Assembly (NCBI GenBank): GCA_020628815.1
Contig: JAHDEN010000019.1
Span: forward strand, 1-52,646
Reading direction: 5' to 3'
Origin: Chloroflexota bacterium
GTDB lineage: Bacteria; Chloroflexota; Anaerolineae; Promineifilales; Promineifilaceae
Length of the DNA stretch: 52,646 nt
Shown: positions 1 through 8,681 of the stretch, piece by piece
Layout of the letters: each line of letters opens with the position of its first letter
Position numbering within the stretch: the first letter of the stretch is position 1
The notes under the pieces: model-generated
Told to the model about the DNA's origin: nothing
Database searches by the model: none
Seen by the model: the letters and a program-made list of their open reading frames with translations, nothing else
Position numbers and translations under genes: made by a program

Positions 1-728
1 CGGCCCATGAGTTTGGGGAGCAGATCGATGCGTTAGACGATATTTTGACTGAGGGGTGGCAGACTGTATCGAGCAAGAAAACGGGGAACCCGATTTATCG
101 CAATCCATCTGTTGTGGTTTTATATCGGGAAGATCATGAGTTTGTGCTGAACGACATCATCCCTAAAAACAATGGACAAAAACAAAAGGCTGACTATGAC
201 TTTGTGTTGGCGGCACAACCGTATCGCAGCCGCCAAACGGCCGAGTTTAAGGGGAGCAAAGTGCTGGCGCCGCTCGGCCGATCGTTAGGCGTAGACGGTC
301 GGATGGTAGTCGTGCAATCTACCGGTCATGATCCCGGCATGGAGATTATTCGCAAAATTTGGCCGCAAGAAGAGCCGTTTACAACCCCCAGGCATTTGCT
401 CATTAACGAACTAGATCGCCAGCTAAATGGGGAAAATGGGGATCGGCCGGAAGATCCAAATTTCACATTTGATGGTCAAAGTGATGACCGAGCGCTGTTT
501 ACCTATCATCTGCACTCGATGCCCAACGAGGTGTCGAGCAACATCAGTACATCGACGATGCTAGCGGCGTGGAACGCGGCCGTGTACGTGGCCCAAATGG
601 AAGATGAGCGAGTGAATGAAGTGCTTAAAAAGGGAAGTCAGTATTTAGACGTGACGGCCGAGGTGGTGCGCAAACACGGTGGGCTCTGGTTCCAAGATGA
701 ATCGTTTGTCGTGGTCCGCAAAAAATAA
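1..728 (+). CDS. C-terminal part of a probable class I SAM-dependent methyltransferase (5' end outside window)
   Basis: The frame is open from base 3 with no upstream stop, so the gene begins before the window; about 241 codons are visible, ending in TAA. A YDFVLAAQPYR segment followed by a helix and LGVDGRMVVVQS resembles the strand 4 - helix - strand 5 region of Rossmann-fold methyltransferases. The SAM-binding glycine loop, if present, would lie in the missing N-terminal part. The C-terminal third, with an AAWNAAVYVAQMEDERV helix and a final WFQDESFVVVRKK strand, fits the closing beta hairpin of such enzymes. Substrate cannot be guessed. The gene converges on the large secreted-protein gene across a shared terminator hairpin. 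The methyltransferase call is moderate; that the frame codes is near certain. Confidence 0.6.
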   Translation, partial: AHEFGEQIDALDDILTEGWQTVSSKKTGNPIYRNPSVVVLYREDHEFVLNDIIPKNNGQKQKADYDFVLAAQPYRSRQTAEFKGSKVLAPLGRSLGVDGRMVVVQSTGHDPGMEIIRKIWPQEEPFTTPRHLLINELDRQLNGENGDRPEDPNFTFDGQSDDRALFTYHLHSMPNEVSSNISTSTMLAAWNAAVYVAQMEDERVNEVLKKGSQYLDVTAEVVRKHGGLWFQDESFVVVRKK

Positions 729-780
729 TTAGCCAACAAAAAACCGGGTTGCGCCTGAGCACAACCCGGTTTAGCTAATT
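727..780. terminator. bidirectional intrinsic terminator between convergent genes
   Basis: An 11-bp perfect stem (AAACCGGGTTG at 741-751 with CAACCCGGTTT at 762-772) is nested in an outer inverted repeat AATTAGC (727-733) / GCTAATT (774-780). It lies between the stop codons of two convergent genes, with A/T-rich flanks on both sides, as expected for a terminator used from either direction. Confidence 0.75.
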
Positions 781-827
781 GAGTCTATCTGCCTATTTCA
801 CAATCTGTAAAACAAACAGCTTGAGCT

Positions 828-3800
828 TTATCGAATAATCGGCAAGAACAGCGTAGATCCGGTAGGATTTTCTGGTTCTGTAACCGCATTAGACGGATCA
901 CCCACAACTGCGAAGTCGGTAAAGTGATCGATCAACATCGTAATCGTGTTGTTGTCTGTATCAACGATAAAGTTCTCGACGTATGTCCACCGCTCGGTTG
1001 TGGTTGAATAATACGCAACCTGGAGTTCATCTTCAGGGATGTCGGCCGTTTGTGACGGATCGTAGCGGAATGTGAGTTCCACATCTTGATTGAAGCTAGC
1101 TTCAATCAATGCGCCGGTCGAATCTTTGGCCAAAATCTGGTAGCCATAGTTCACAACTTCAGCATGATCTTGGTCAGGCAACGAAGCGATCGGATCGATC
1201 GAGATTGAAATTGTCTCGGTGATCGTGTCTACCGGCATCGCATTGGCCGGGATCGAAATCTTCGTCCCATCGTCCATCGACATCTCAAATGGCTCATTGG
1301 CCACAAACGTCTGAACCATCGTGTCCGGCAATTCAATTGTCGTCTGAGTCAACGTTAAATCTAAGCTGGAATCACCTGAAACAACAACCTCATCTTCACC
1401 AAACCAGAAGCTGTTGCCCGATTCATGGACCGCATCCACAAACCAGTTGCCGTCAATGACCCGCATTGAGTAGTCGCCGCTGGCGTTGGTGCCATCGCTA
1501 ATCAGCTCGATACGGGTGCGTTTAAATCCACCTGTATCTGACCAAGCCCAGACATAAGCATATCCGTCGGCCGTTGCTCCGGCCGCGGTAATCGTGCCAG
1601 ACAGAGTCGCATTTGCTTCACGGAACTGGAGCGGATCAGCCACAGTCTGTGAGTCTTCAGCCACGCTTACTTCAACCGGTTCCGGCATGAACCAGTTGGC
1701 TGATTCTTCGCGACCAACAAAGGCGGCTTCGACGATGTAATCACCATACGCCACATTGATCTGATAGGTACCGCTGATGTTTGTTTGCTGGAACAGCCAA
1801 ACATCTTCGAAATCACCCGTTCCACGGATAATGACTTCTGCACCGGAAATCGGATTGCCTGTTGGGTCTAACACTTGGCCGGATAGCTCTGCATCTAACC
1901 TGACTACTGGCAGATTGAAGATCACATCTTCATCGTCGCCCACTGTCACAGTTGATTCAGGATTAAAGACCGCAACGTATTCAGAATGATCTCCCAGCCA
2001 ATGGTCAACGTGCCATGTGCCCGAAATAACATCCATCGAATAGGTGCCGGTATCCCGATCGATAAAGGCGTTTGTGAAGTTACTGTCGCTCCACGCAAAC
2101 ACATCTGCAAACCAACGGCCGTCATCATCACTACTCAGATCAACCGGGTCATTGGTGCGTGCATCAACAAGTTGTCCCGAAATGGTTGAGTTCGCGCTTT
2201 GGGCCGCAACTTCGATCTCGGCGATGTCGTTTTCTGCAACAGTTACTTCAACCTCTTGGCTGGCAAAAATTCCGTCCCCATCGACAAATACCATCACCCG
2301 ATAATCACCGGCCGGAACTTGCACCGAGAAGGAACCATTGTTAATCGGAGCGCCTGTCATAAACGACGGAGGCTTGTATCCACCAAAACAGGGCTCTTCT
2401 TTATCATGCGGATCATCTTGATTAGCCGGGGTGTTCGGATCACCATCTTCACCGCCATCACAGTCTGATGGATGCGGTTCGCAGGTTGCGTCTTCTGGTG
2501 GACACTCACCTGGGAATGGCTCACACGCTGCATCTTCTGGTGGACACTCACCTGGGAATGGCTCACACTCTTGATCTTCTGGTGGACATTCTCCTGGGAA
2601 TGGCTCACATTCTTGATCTTCTGGCGGGCATTGACCTGGGAATGGTTCACATTCTTGATCTTCTGGCGGACATTCTCCTGGGAATGACTCACAATCGATC
2701 TCGTTTGGAGGGCAGTCTTCGTTGGTCCCGGCCGGGTTATCGACCTGATCATCGATACTCTCAACATGCACCCAACCAAAAACGCCATCGCCCAGTGGGT
2801 TGCCGTTTGAGTCGACAATCACACCTTTGATTTTGCTCTTAGATGAGATAACCGAAAAGTCGATATTTGAAACCGTCTCATCGTCTTCAACATCAACTTC
2901 AAATCCTGGGTCGTTAAAGACAAAGTCAGAATCTGGTGAATAAGCCGGTACGACAAACCACAATCCCGGAGAAACATTCAGGGTGTACTCACCGTTTGAG
3001 TTGGTATCAACCTCACGGTACGCAAATCCATCAATCTTCCAAGCAACAATCTTCACATCTTTAACCGGCAAATTATTGGATGTGACTTGCCCAGTGATCT
3101 GGCTGCTCGATGAAATCATCTTGATCTCACCCAAATCATATTCTTCATCTTCTGCCACATTCACGTTAATAACGCCTGGTGGCTCTGCACCCGAGTTAAA
3201 ATCAGCGTGGATAAAAATCTCGTAGTGACCGGCCGGTACAGCTAATTCAAAATACCCATTTTGATCCGGCTCAGCATGGGCCCCATGCCCTTCACTGTTA
3301 AAGGCACCGATTGAAATCCAATAGGTGGGTGCGTCTCCTTTGGCCGTCAAAATTGTTCCGACGATCTTCGCGTTTGCCGAGGTGACTTCAAAGTCCTCAG
3401 TAATCACTTCTTCAGAATCATCATCTGCAAAGTAAACGGTTCGGCCGCCTTCAGTGAAAATCCACTCGGCCGCATCTTCAGAAACACTAAAATCGACAGT
3501 ACACGTTTGGTCCTCCGGTGGGCATGTGCCTGGGAATGGCTCACACTCTTGATCTTCTGGTGGGCATGTGCCTGGGAATGGCTCACACTCTTGGTCTTCT
3601 GGTGGACATTCGCCCGGGAATGGCTCACATTCTTGATCTTCTGGTGGACAAGTACCCGGGAATGGTTCACATTCCTGATCTTCTGGCGGACAAGTACCTG
3701 GGAATGGCTCACATTCCTGATCTTCTGGTGGACATTCGCCCGGGAACGGCTCACACGCCGCATCTTCTGGTGGGCATGTTGGATTGTGATCATACCGCTT

Positions 3801-5033
3801 GATCGGTTCAATAAACACGTTCCATTCGCCACCAATCAGATCCAACGAATATTCTCCATTGTCATCTGTCTCCGTAGATCGCCACCATGCGCTCGTCATA
3901 TGTTGCGCATGCACCTGTGCATCGGTTATCGGATTTCCGTCAGCATCTGTCACAGAGCCGTTTAATACTTTGACACCAGCTTCAAATCCTTTGAATTGGA
4001 ATGTAAGTGAAGGGCCATCGTATGGGATTTCGATTTCAATCGGATCCGGTGGCAGCACATCATTTTGCGTCCCTCCAAAAGCTTCGATCACATAGGTGCC
4101 GGGGGCTAATGCGCCCAAGGCAAAGGTGCCATCTCGGCCGGTCCAGTCATCAGCATAGGTGGGCAAACCACCCTCATCCCCAAACAGCGGGCCGGTTGTG
4201 CCATCATCAAACTTTTGCCACGCATTAACAGTTACATCGCGCATCGGCTTTTGTTCTGGGTCGACCACCAATCCAGTTACACTGGGTGGGTCCAGCTCGA
4301 TATTTTGAATCATTGGTTGACTAATATCGATCGTGATTTTTTGGAATCCTGAAAAAGCATACGGCTCAGATTCGTCTGGCCAAACAGCAATCTCATATTC
4401 TCCGCTTGTTTCTAAGCCGCCAAAAGAATATTTTCCATCAATCGTGCGGGTCTCATAAAACATGAAATCAGTTGTGTGGAACAGCTCAACCCGTGCCTGA
4501 ATCCCATTTTCGGTTCCTGTTTCTAGAACATAGCCGCTCAACTGCGCCTTTGCTAATTCAATATCAGGGATTCCGCTGACAAAGTCTGAAAACACTTCGA
4601 CAAATACAGGCCGTGTTAAAGCAAAGTCAGAGTCAGTTGGGGGTTTGATCGCAATTAAGTAAAAGCCCTCCTCTACATCTGAAAAACTATAAGCGCCGGT
4701 TACACTGTTGACTCCTGTTTTAGCCACGACTCCATCAGACTCTTCTTCGTTTTCAGAAACATCTAGCGGGCCGCTAAAATGGTCCGAAATTAACCAGGCT
4801 TCGGTCCCTTCTGGGATCTCCTCACCCTGAGCAACGACGACCAACCCCTCCAATGTCACACCTGTCTCGTTAAAAGACAGCTCTGGACCGGCCGCGATTA
4901 TAGCTTGCTCTGTTCCGGCCGAGGCCAATAACAAAAGCATTAATGATAAACCAGCGCCAAAACTTCGTTTTAAGCGTTTCAAACCCACGTTTGAAGAGGG
5001 TCCACGGTGGGACCAATTGAACAAATTAAACAT
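828..5033 (-). CDS. secreted multidomain carboxypeptidase-regulatory-like/ZU5-like repeat protein with Cys-Pro repeat inserts and FLPIIR tail
   Basis: The protein has 1401 residues from the ATG at 5033, chosen because GGGAGG lies 7 nt upstream; an in-frame extension to 5072 has no such site. Residues about 20-48 form a signal peptide (basic stretch, then a run of Leu). The mature part is a string of about ten beta-sandwich modules of the CarboxypepD_reg/Cna-B type, with recurring 'G.V.d..GnPi.ga.V' and 'G.Y.v.v..GdY.V' patterns. A ZU5-like module follows near the C-terminus (DGTKISIPANAMP). It ends STLFLPIIR, a tail shared with the NHL protein at 18.7 kb. Two modules carry long inserts of 14-residue repeats rich in Cys, Pro and Glu. 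Likely a cell-surface or extracellular structural/adhesive protein; no catalytic motif was seen. The C-terminal tail suggests full-length, intact translation. Confidence 0.85.
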   Translation of the reverse strand: MFNLFNWSHRGPSSNVGLKRLKRSFGAGLSLMLLLLASAGTEQAIIAAGPELSFNETGVTLEGLVVVAQGEEIPEGTEAWLISDHFSGPLDVSENEEESDGVVAKTGVNSVTGAYSFSDVEEGFYLIAIKPPTDSDFALTRPVFVEVFSDFVSGIPDIELAKAQLSGYVLETGTENGIQARVELFHTTDFMFYETRTIDGKYSFGGLETSGEYEIAVWPDESEPYAFSGFQKITIDISQPMIQNIELDPPSVTGLVVDPEQKPMRDVTVNAWQKFDDGTTGPLFGDEGGLPTYADDWTGRDGTFALGALAPGTYVIEAFGGTQNDVLPPDPIEIEIPYDGPSLTFQFKGFEAGVKVLNGSVTDADGNPITDAQVHAQHMTSAWWRSTETDDNGEYSLDLIGGEWNVFIEPIKRYDHNPTCPPEDAACEPFPGECPPEDQECEPFPGTCPPEDQECEPFPGTCPPEDQECEPFPGECPPEDQECEPFPGTCPPEDQECEPFPGTCPPEDQTCTVDFSVSEDAAEWIFTEGGRTVYFADDDSEEVITEDFEVTSANAKIVGTILTAKGDAPTYWISIGAFNSEGHGAHAEPDQNGYFELAVPAGHYEIFIHADFNSGAEPPGVINVNVAEDEEYDLGEIKMISSSSQITGQVTSNNLPVKDVKIVAWKIDGFAYREVDTNSNGEYTLNVSPGLWFVVPAYSPDSDFVFNDPGFEVDVEDDETVSNIDFSVISSKSKIKGVIVDSNGNPLGDGVFGWVHVESIDDQVDNPAGTNEDCPPNEIDCESFPGECPPEDQECEPFPGQCPPEDQECEPFPGECPPEDQECEPFPGECPPEDAACEPFPGECPPEDATCEPHPSDCDGGEDGDPNTPANQDDPHDKEEPCFGGYKPPSFMTGAPINNGSFSVQVPAGDYRVMVFVDGDGIFASQEVEVTVAENDIAEIEVAAQSANSTISGQLVDARTNDPVDLSSDDDGRWFADVFAWSDSNFTNAFIDRDTGTYSMDVISGTWHVDHWLGDHSEYVAVFNPESTVTVGDDEDVIFNLPVVRLDAELSGQVLDPTGNPISGAEVIIRGTGDFEDVWLFQQTNISGTYQINVAYGDYIVEAAFVGREESANWFMPEPVEVSVAEDSQTVADPLQFREANATLSGTITAAGATADGYAYVWAWSDTGGFKRTRIELISDGTNASGDYSMRVIDGNWFVDAVHESGNSFWFGEDEVVVSGDSSLDLTLTQTTIELPDTMVQTFVANEPFEMSMDDGTKISIPANAMPVDTITETISISIDPIASLPDQDHAEVVNYGYQILAKDSTGALIEASFNQDVELTFRYDPSQTADIPEDELQVAYYSTTTERWTYVENFIVDTDNNTITMLIDHFTDFAVVGDPSNAVTEPENPTGSTLFLPIIR
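2460..2714 (-). repeat. 42-bp tandem repeat, block B (6 units), coding Cys-Pro-Glu repeats
   Basis: Six units of 14 codons plus a closing Cys codon, consensus CPPEDQECEPFPG followed by E/Q/T. Outer units are degenerate (CPPNEIDCESFPG at one end, CPPEDATCEPHPSD at the other), while central units are nearly identical at DNA level. That pattern fits expansion and homogenisation by slippage or recombination. Each unit places two Cys six residues apart. Confidence 0.95.
3501..3776 (-). repeat. 42-bp tandem repeat, block A (6.5 units), coding Cys-Pro-Glu repeats
   Basis: Six full units and a partial seventh (CPPEDQTC) of the same 14-residue motif as block B, inside a different beta-sandwich module of the same protein. 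The two blocks are about 790 bp apart and share near-identical central units, so they probably exchange sequence. Unit length is a multiple of 3, so unit gain or loss keeps the frame. Confidence 0.95.
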
Positions 5034-5098
5034 ACAACAACCTCCCAGTTGGTGTTTTAGGCTTCCACACATTTCGGCAAAAATGCGTTGGCATAGGT

Positions 5099-5135
5099 CT
5101 GACAGGCTTGTCAGCGGCTGATCATGCGATCAGCC
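5099..5135. promoter_or_regulatory. two adjacent palindromes upstream of the large secreted-protein gene
   Basis: CTGACA-GGCT-TGTCAG (5099-5114) is followed at once by GGCTGATC-ATGC-GATCAGCC (5116-5135). Both lie 65-100 bp upstream of the start at 5033, a position suited to operators or to a leader hairpin pair. No promoter boxes could be fixed with confidence. A third, weaker palindrome GCCGAT-N8-ATCGGC sits at 5293-5312. Confidence 0.4.
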
Positions 5136-5429
5136 AATTCAAACATATGCTTAACCTGAACAAAATTAAGCGTCTGTCATGTTTTTGGGTTGGCGTGATT
5201 GATGGTGCAAAGGCGGAGATGCGCGGAATACGTTTTTTCGTTTTTGTAGTTTATTGAAAGTTAACTCTTCCCCATATCCCCACGCTGTCCTAGCCGATCA
5301 GGACTAATCGGCCGAATCTTTAGGCTTATCCCTGGAATTCTTTCAGATTTGTGGGTTGCAAACCTTTTGAAGGTTGATTAGTACTGTAGGAGAAAACGTT
5401 CCAACATCGCCTAAATTGATAGGTACATA

Positions 5430-5454
5430 ATTAGGATATGAAAAATATCCTAAT
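5430..5454. other. perfect 10-bp stem-loop in the 550-bp non-coding gap at the island's left edge
   Basis: ATTAGGATAT-GAAAA-ATATCCTAAT forms a perfect hairpin with a GAAAA loop, 130 bp upstream of the SLATT gene. It lacks a T-run, so it is not a standard terminator. The gap 5034-5583 otherwise holds the palindromes listed at 5099-5135 and a TATAAT at 5526-5531 that could be a -10 box for the gene at 5584. I see no gene in it. Confidence 0.45.
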
Positions 5455-5583
5455 CAGATGGTGTTCGCTTCTTCGCTGTAGGCGCATAAAATTTGCATAT
5501 CTGAGTGGGCAACCATAAATTAGGTTATAATCTCAATCATAGAAAGCGACCCAAGATTTAGTTTTTAAGCCACGGAGAGCATA

Positions 5584-6129
5584 TTGGCTACGAACGACGA
5601 CTACCAATTATTTTTAAAGAAAATGTTTAAGGAGCTCATTGATAAACTCGATCTAGAGGAACATCAAAGAGACTTTCTTATGTTACGCTGGTTAGATCAG
5701 GTGATATGGTTAGAGAAAAAAGCGATCGAAAACCAATGGTGGCATTTTTGGTTTAGGCGAATCAACATTGTGCTTTCAGCCCTTGTCCCAGCGCTAGTTG
5801 GCATTACTTTCTTTGAAGGGAATGCAAGGGGAGAGCTAATCTTAAAATCAATCACAGTGATTCTAAGTGTCATCGTGGCCGTTATAACAGGGCTAGGCCA
5901 ATTTTTCCGCTACGGAGACAAATGGAATCTGTATCGAAAAACAGCAGAAGGGCTAAAAGGGGAATTTTGGGCCTTTTATACGCGCAGCGGAATTTATGGG
6001 ACCTATAAAACCCATACAGATGGCTTTATGCTCTTTGCAAACCATTCAGAGCGCATTATTGATGAAGATGTACGTGTTTATACAACAGAAATAGCCCCCG
6101 ATAAAAAGGATAAAAAAAATGAGTTCTAA
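5584..6129 (+). CDS. SLATT/DUF4231-like two-TM membrane protein, predicted effector
   Basis: The 181-residue protein starts at TTG with GGAGAG 4-5 nt upstream. An N-terminal helical part (RWLDQVIWLEKKAIENQWW) leads into two hydrophobic segments at about residues 55-75 and 90-112. After them comes FFRYGDKWNLYRKTAEGLKGEFWAF, typical of the DUF4231 branch of the SLATT group, and a helical tail. SLATT proteins have been proposed to act as membrane-perturbing effectors in nucleotide-activated bacterial conflict systems. No SMODS or SLOG partner is visible here. The stop overlaps the start of the next gene by 11 bp, so the two are translationally coupled. Similar 2TM proteins also occur alone in genomes, so the immune role is inference. 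Confidence 0.72.
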   Translation: MATNDDYQLFLKKMFKELIDKLDLEEHQRDFLMLRWLDQVIWLEKKAIENQWWHFWFRRINIVLSALVPALVGITFFEGNARGELILKSITVILSVIVAVITGLGQFFRYGDKWNLYRKTAEGLKGEFWAFYTRSGIYGTYKTHTDGFMLFANHSERIIDEDVRVYTTEIAPDKKDKKNEF

Positions 6130-6565
6130 AATTCAATTTGATGCTTCAAAAGCAAAAACTTATCGCAAACGGACCGAAGTATTAGCTTTTCAAAGTCAGG
6201 ACGGCGTTACATTTTTTAAAGATTGGGGAGAGCAAAAGCTCCGGCCGGGATTTTGGATAATTGTCCCTTTAACCCTCAATGGAGAAACAACTCGGGATAT
6301 CTACGGGGTAGATGGTGACGTTTTTAAAAAAACCTACGCGTCTTCAAATTCTGAAAATCCTAATCAGTATAGAAAAAAGGAAACGATTCAGGCATATCAA
6401 CCCGGAACCCCTTTTGAAGTTGATAATGTGTTGAAAGATGGGTATGTAGAAGCTTCCGGCTCAAAAGGGGCCGCGGCCGACACATGGCTGGTCCAAGGAC
6501 CCGAGGGAGACATTTACCCAATTGAAAACGATAATTTTCAAAGAACTTATGAAGAACAATCTTAG
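6119..6565 (+). CDS. hypothetical protein with two PGDYG-like repeats
   Basis: A 148-residue soluble protein whose ATG lies inside the end of the SLATT gene (ATGAGTTCTAA overlap). It reads as two diverged copies of one unit of about 65 residues. Copy 1 contains FWIIVPLTL...DIYGVDGDVFKKTY; copy 2 contains DTWLVQGPEGDIYPIENDNFQRTY. The 'W-hydrophobic-GpeGD-Y-pi..d-F..tY' pattern recalls PGDYG-type domains, whose function I do not know. Coupling to the SLATT gene suggests a partner or immunity/sensor role, but nothing in the sequence proves it. Two CGGCCG sites here are among the few in the island. Confidence 0.6.
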   Translation: MSSKIQFDASKAKTYRKRTEVLAFQSQDGVTFFKDWGEQKLRPGFWIIVPLTLNGETTRDIYGVDGDVFKKTYASSNSENPNQYRKKETIQAYQPGTPFEVDNVLKDGYVEASGSKGAAADTWLVQGPEGDIYPIENDNFQRTYEEQS

Positions 6566-6630
6566 GAGATAAACGCTCACATCTTATAATCGATAACAGA
6601 TGCAGCTTTGTTTAAAAATCGATTGCCTAA

Positions 6631-7155
6631 CCTGAGAGAGCAAAACTGAGCCATATACAGTTTGAACAAGCGTACAAGAAGGCGATTGAGCTCGATCCAC
6701 ATAATCCTGATCCAAAAAACAATTTAGCTTGGCTATATTATGAAAGGGGAGAAAAACTTGAGGAAGGATCAGAATTGGCACGTGAAGCGATAGCTCTAGC
6801 TGCTAAAGATTCTGACTTTTTACACACCTATCTATCAGTAGAAATTTGTGCTGTTGGTTGGACAGACTCATACCCAGGACCCCTTTTACAGTATCTGCAA
6901 CTGTACCAAGCAGGATTTCGGGAAGATACCCAAACTCTCTTTGCTGAAATCATTCATAAAAAAGAGTCATCTAATCTTCTTAGCAGTTTAAAGCTTGCGG
7001 GTGCTGAAGATAAGCAATGGCTCTCATGGGTCGAAGCGATCGATGCGATAAACCAAAACCGATCTCCCTCGCAAAATTGGCAATATCCTGAATCAGCCAG
7101 CATCTACAACGGGATCAAACAGGCTTTAGCCAAGCTATTTCGTCAGGTTCTTTAG
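6631..7155 (+). pseudogene. 5'-truncated TPR-repeat gene remnant
   Basis: The frame is open from 6631 and reads a clear TPR unit (YKKAIELDPHNPDPKNNLAW, then LYYERGEKLEEGSELAREA). Yet there is no ATG, GTG or TTG in frame before a TTG at 6775, which falls inside the TPR helix. A CTG at 6646 preceded by GAGAGAG is the only other conceivable start. The +2 frame just upstream reads FKNRLPNLREQN then a stop, suggesting a frameshift near the AAAAC run at 6642. The C-terminal part (about 120 residues) is unlike anything I recognise. Either a decayed gene or one with a non-canonical start. Confidence 0.5.
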
Positions 7156-7226
7156 CGGCGCAATTGCTCTGCCAAATAAGTTCATATAGAATCTATCAAA
7201 CTACTACAGCCTCAGGAGCAATAGGT

Positions 7227-7922
7227 ATGAATTACAACCAAACGGCCATTCGTAAAATGCTAGACGACGCCTTCAGCAAATCAGATTTAAACACTTTGGT
7301 CTTTGACCATTTTGGCGAGCTTTATGAGGAGCTACCCAGCAAAAAAAGTGAGTTTATTATGGCGTTGGTCAACTATGCAGACCGGCAGGGGAAAATACAG
7401 GCGATTCTTGACTTTACCAGACGTGAAAACGGGTATCAATACGATCGGTATATCGGGTCAATTAGGGGCTCACAACCAGAAAACTCACCCGCTTCAAATT
7501 CACCTTCAATGCCTGCATCCGTAGAACAAGCTGATCTGTTTATCAGTTATTCTCGTGTTGACGGTGAATTTGCTCGAAGAATAAACACCAGCCTAAGCCA
7601 GCAACAATTTACAACCTGGATTGATGAGGTTGGGATGCGTGGTGGTTCGGAATGGCCCGCCCAGCTAACCGAGGCGCTTAAACAGTGCAAAGCGGTTGTA
7701 GTCATTATTTCACCTGACTCCATAAAATCTGTGTGGGTTAAGCGCGAGCTTGAATTTGCCGATAAAGAGGGAAAGAAAGTGATCCCTCTTAAATTAAAAG
7801 AGACTTCACTTCCTGACTGGTACACTTTCCGATTCGGGACGGTTCAGTGGATAGACTTTACAACAGGCTCATTCGAACAAAATTTCATCCAGTTAAAGGG
7901 AATTTTAGAGCAACTAATTTGA
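7227..7922 (+). CDS. effector-associated domain (death-like) - TIR domain protein
   Basis: Start at ATG 7227, with AGGAG 8 nt upstream; longer in-frame extensions lack a ribosome site. The protein has 231 residues. Residues 1-75 form a small helical domain (IRKMLDDAFSKSDLNTLVFDHF...KKSEFIMALVNYADRQGKIQAILDF) that fits the effector-associated-domain class, thought to couple sensors and effectors by homotypic contact. A Ser/Pro linker follows. Residues about 100-231 are a TIR domain: ADLFISYSRVDGEFARRI, then VVVIISPDSIKSVWVKRELEFA. The Glu in WVKREL sits where TIR NADases carry their catalytic Glu. The gene ends 9 bp inside the convergent TIR gene, which has the reverse domain order. Confidence 0.8.
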   Translation: MNYNQTAIRKMLDDAFSKSDLNTLVFDHFGELYEELPSKKSEFIMALVNYADRQGKIQAILDFTRRENGYQYDRYIGSIRGSQPENSPASNSPSMPASVEQADLFISYSRVDGEFARRINTSLSQQQFTTWIDEVGMRGGSEWPAQLTEALKQCKAVVVIISPDSIKSVWVKRELEFADKEGKKVIPLKLKETSLPDWYTFRFGTVQWIDFTTGSFEQNFIQLKGILEQLI

Positions 7923-8681
7923 TATTTGTTCCTCCCAAACCTTGTAACTCTCTAACATTGTTTGGAGCTCTTCTGCATTGGGCCTTTCATCACAAAACTT
8001 CTGGATCAAGGATCCAATTGTCTTCTCTTCAATCGCAACATCGACCATCTCCCTTAGAACGTTTACCCCTGATTGATCCCAATTTATCTTCCAAAATGAA
8101 AGCCCAATATCAAAAGCAACATGAGTAAGTTCGTTTTTGTCAAAACGTTGTGGCACTCGCTTCATAATCATTTCACGTATTTCAAAAGGCGGTGAATGAA
8201 ATGCGTCGTTCACTTCTTTCAACAAAGACTCGAAAACGGGCCAACTTTGCTCAAATAGTTCGATTAACGTGACATCGTTTAAGCTGTCTTGATCCATATT
8301 AAAATTAATCGATCGTATCATTTCAAGGGTTTCTGCGCGTGTAGCGAGGACTCCCTGAAACTGAGACAAAGGTAATTGTAGTTGTTCTCTTTCTACATCT
8401 ATTAAATAGGGGCAAACACTTTCAACAGTTACGCTATTGCTTAGTGCCCCTGTCTCAAACAAAACCCACGGGCTATGCATCGAATCATTCGTTATACAAA
8501 TAATTCCATAATTAGCGGCACGCAGGTTGTTCTGGAGTGAATTATTCCAGCGCTGGCCAGGTTTGATGTCATACTTTGAATACCATGGCCTGATCGCTGG
8601 GTTAATACTTTCCAGCAATTTCTTCAGCCCGCTTGCAACCACCTCAGCTTTTTTCCCAGACCAGCTAATAAAGATTCTCAT
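7914..8681 (-). CDS. TIR domain protein with C-terminal effector-associated-like helical domain
   Basis: The 255-residue protein opens with a TIR domain (MRIFISWSGKKAEVVASGLKKLLE; PGQRW; ANYGIICITNDSMHSPWVLFETGAL). In the TIR_2-type motif SPWVLFETGAL the Glu matches the putative NADase Glu. A middle helical part (about 130-180) links to a C-terminal domain of about 70 residues (MKRVPQRFDKNELTHVAFDI...VLREMVDVAIEEKTIGSLIQ, CDERPNAEEL). It looks like an effector-associated domain of the 'one' type, including the closing rP.n..L. The domain order is the mirror of its convergent neighbour, and the two genes overlap tail to tail by 9 bp. Likely acts by NAD+ depletion when triggered; this is inference from the family. 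Confidence 0.75.
   Translation of the reverse strand: MRIFISWSGKKAEVVASGLKKLLESINPAIRPWYSKYDIKPGQRWNNSLQNNLRAANYGIICITNDSMHSPWVLFETGALSNSVTVESVCPYLIDVEREQLQLPLSQFQGVLATRAETLEMIRSINFNMDQDSLNDVTLIELFEQSWPVFESLLKEVNDAFHSPPFEIREMIMKRVPQRFDKNELTHVAFDIGLSFWKINWDQSGVNVLREMVDVAIEEKTIGSLIQKFCDERPNAEELQTMLESYKVWEEQISN

Noticed and set aside
2460..3776. CRISPR array
   Set aside because: Repeats are contiguous, code for protein in frame and have no spacers; no cas genes are seen.
2357..3965. Several long overlapping frames on both strands over the Cys-Pro repeat blocks
   Set aside because: The 42-bp unit is a multiple of three, so any frame open in one unit stays open in all. These are shadows of the 1401-residue gene and have no ribosome sites.
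5034..5583. Integrase attachment site or tRNA at the island's left edge
   Set aside because: I found palindromes but no tRNA cloverleaf, no integrase gene and no matching direct repeat near 13.8 kb.
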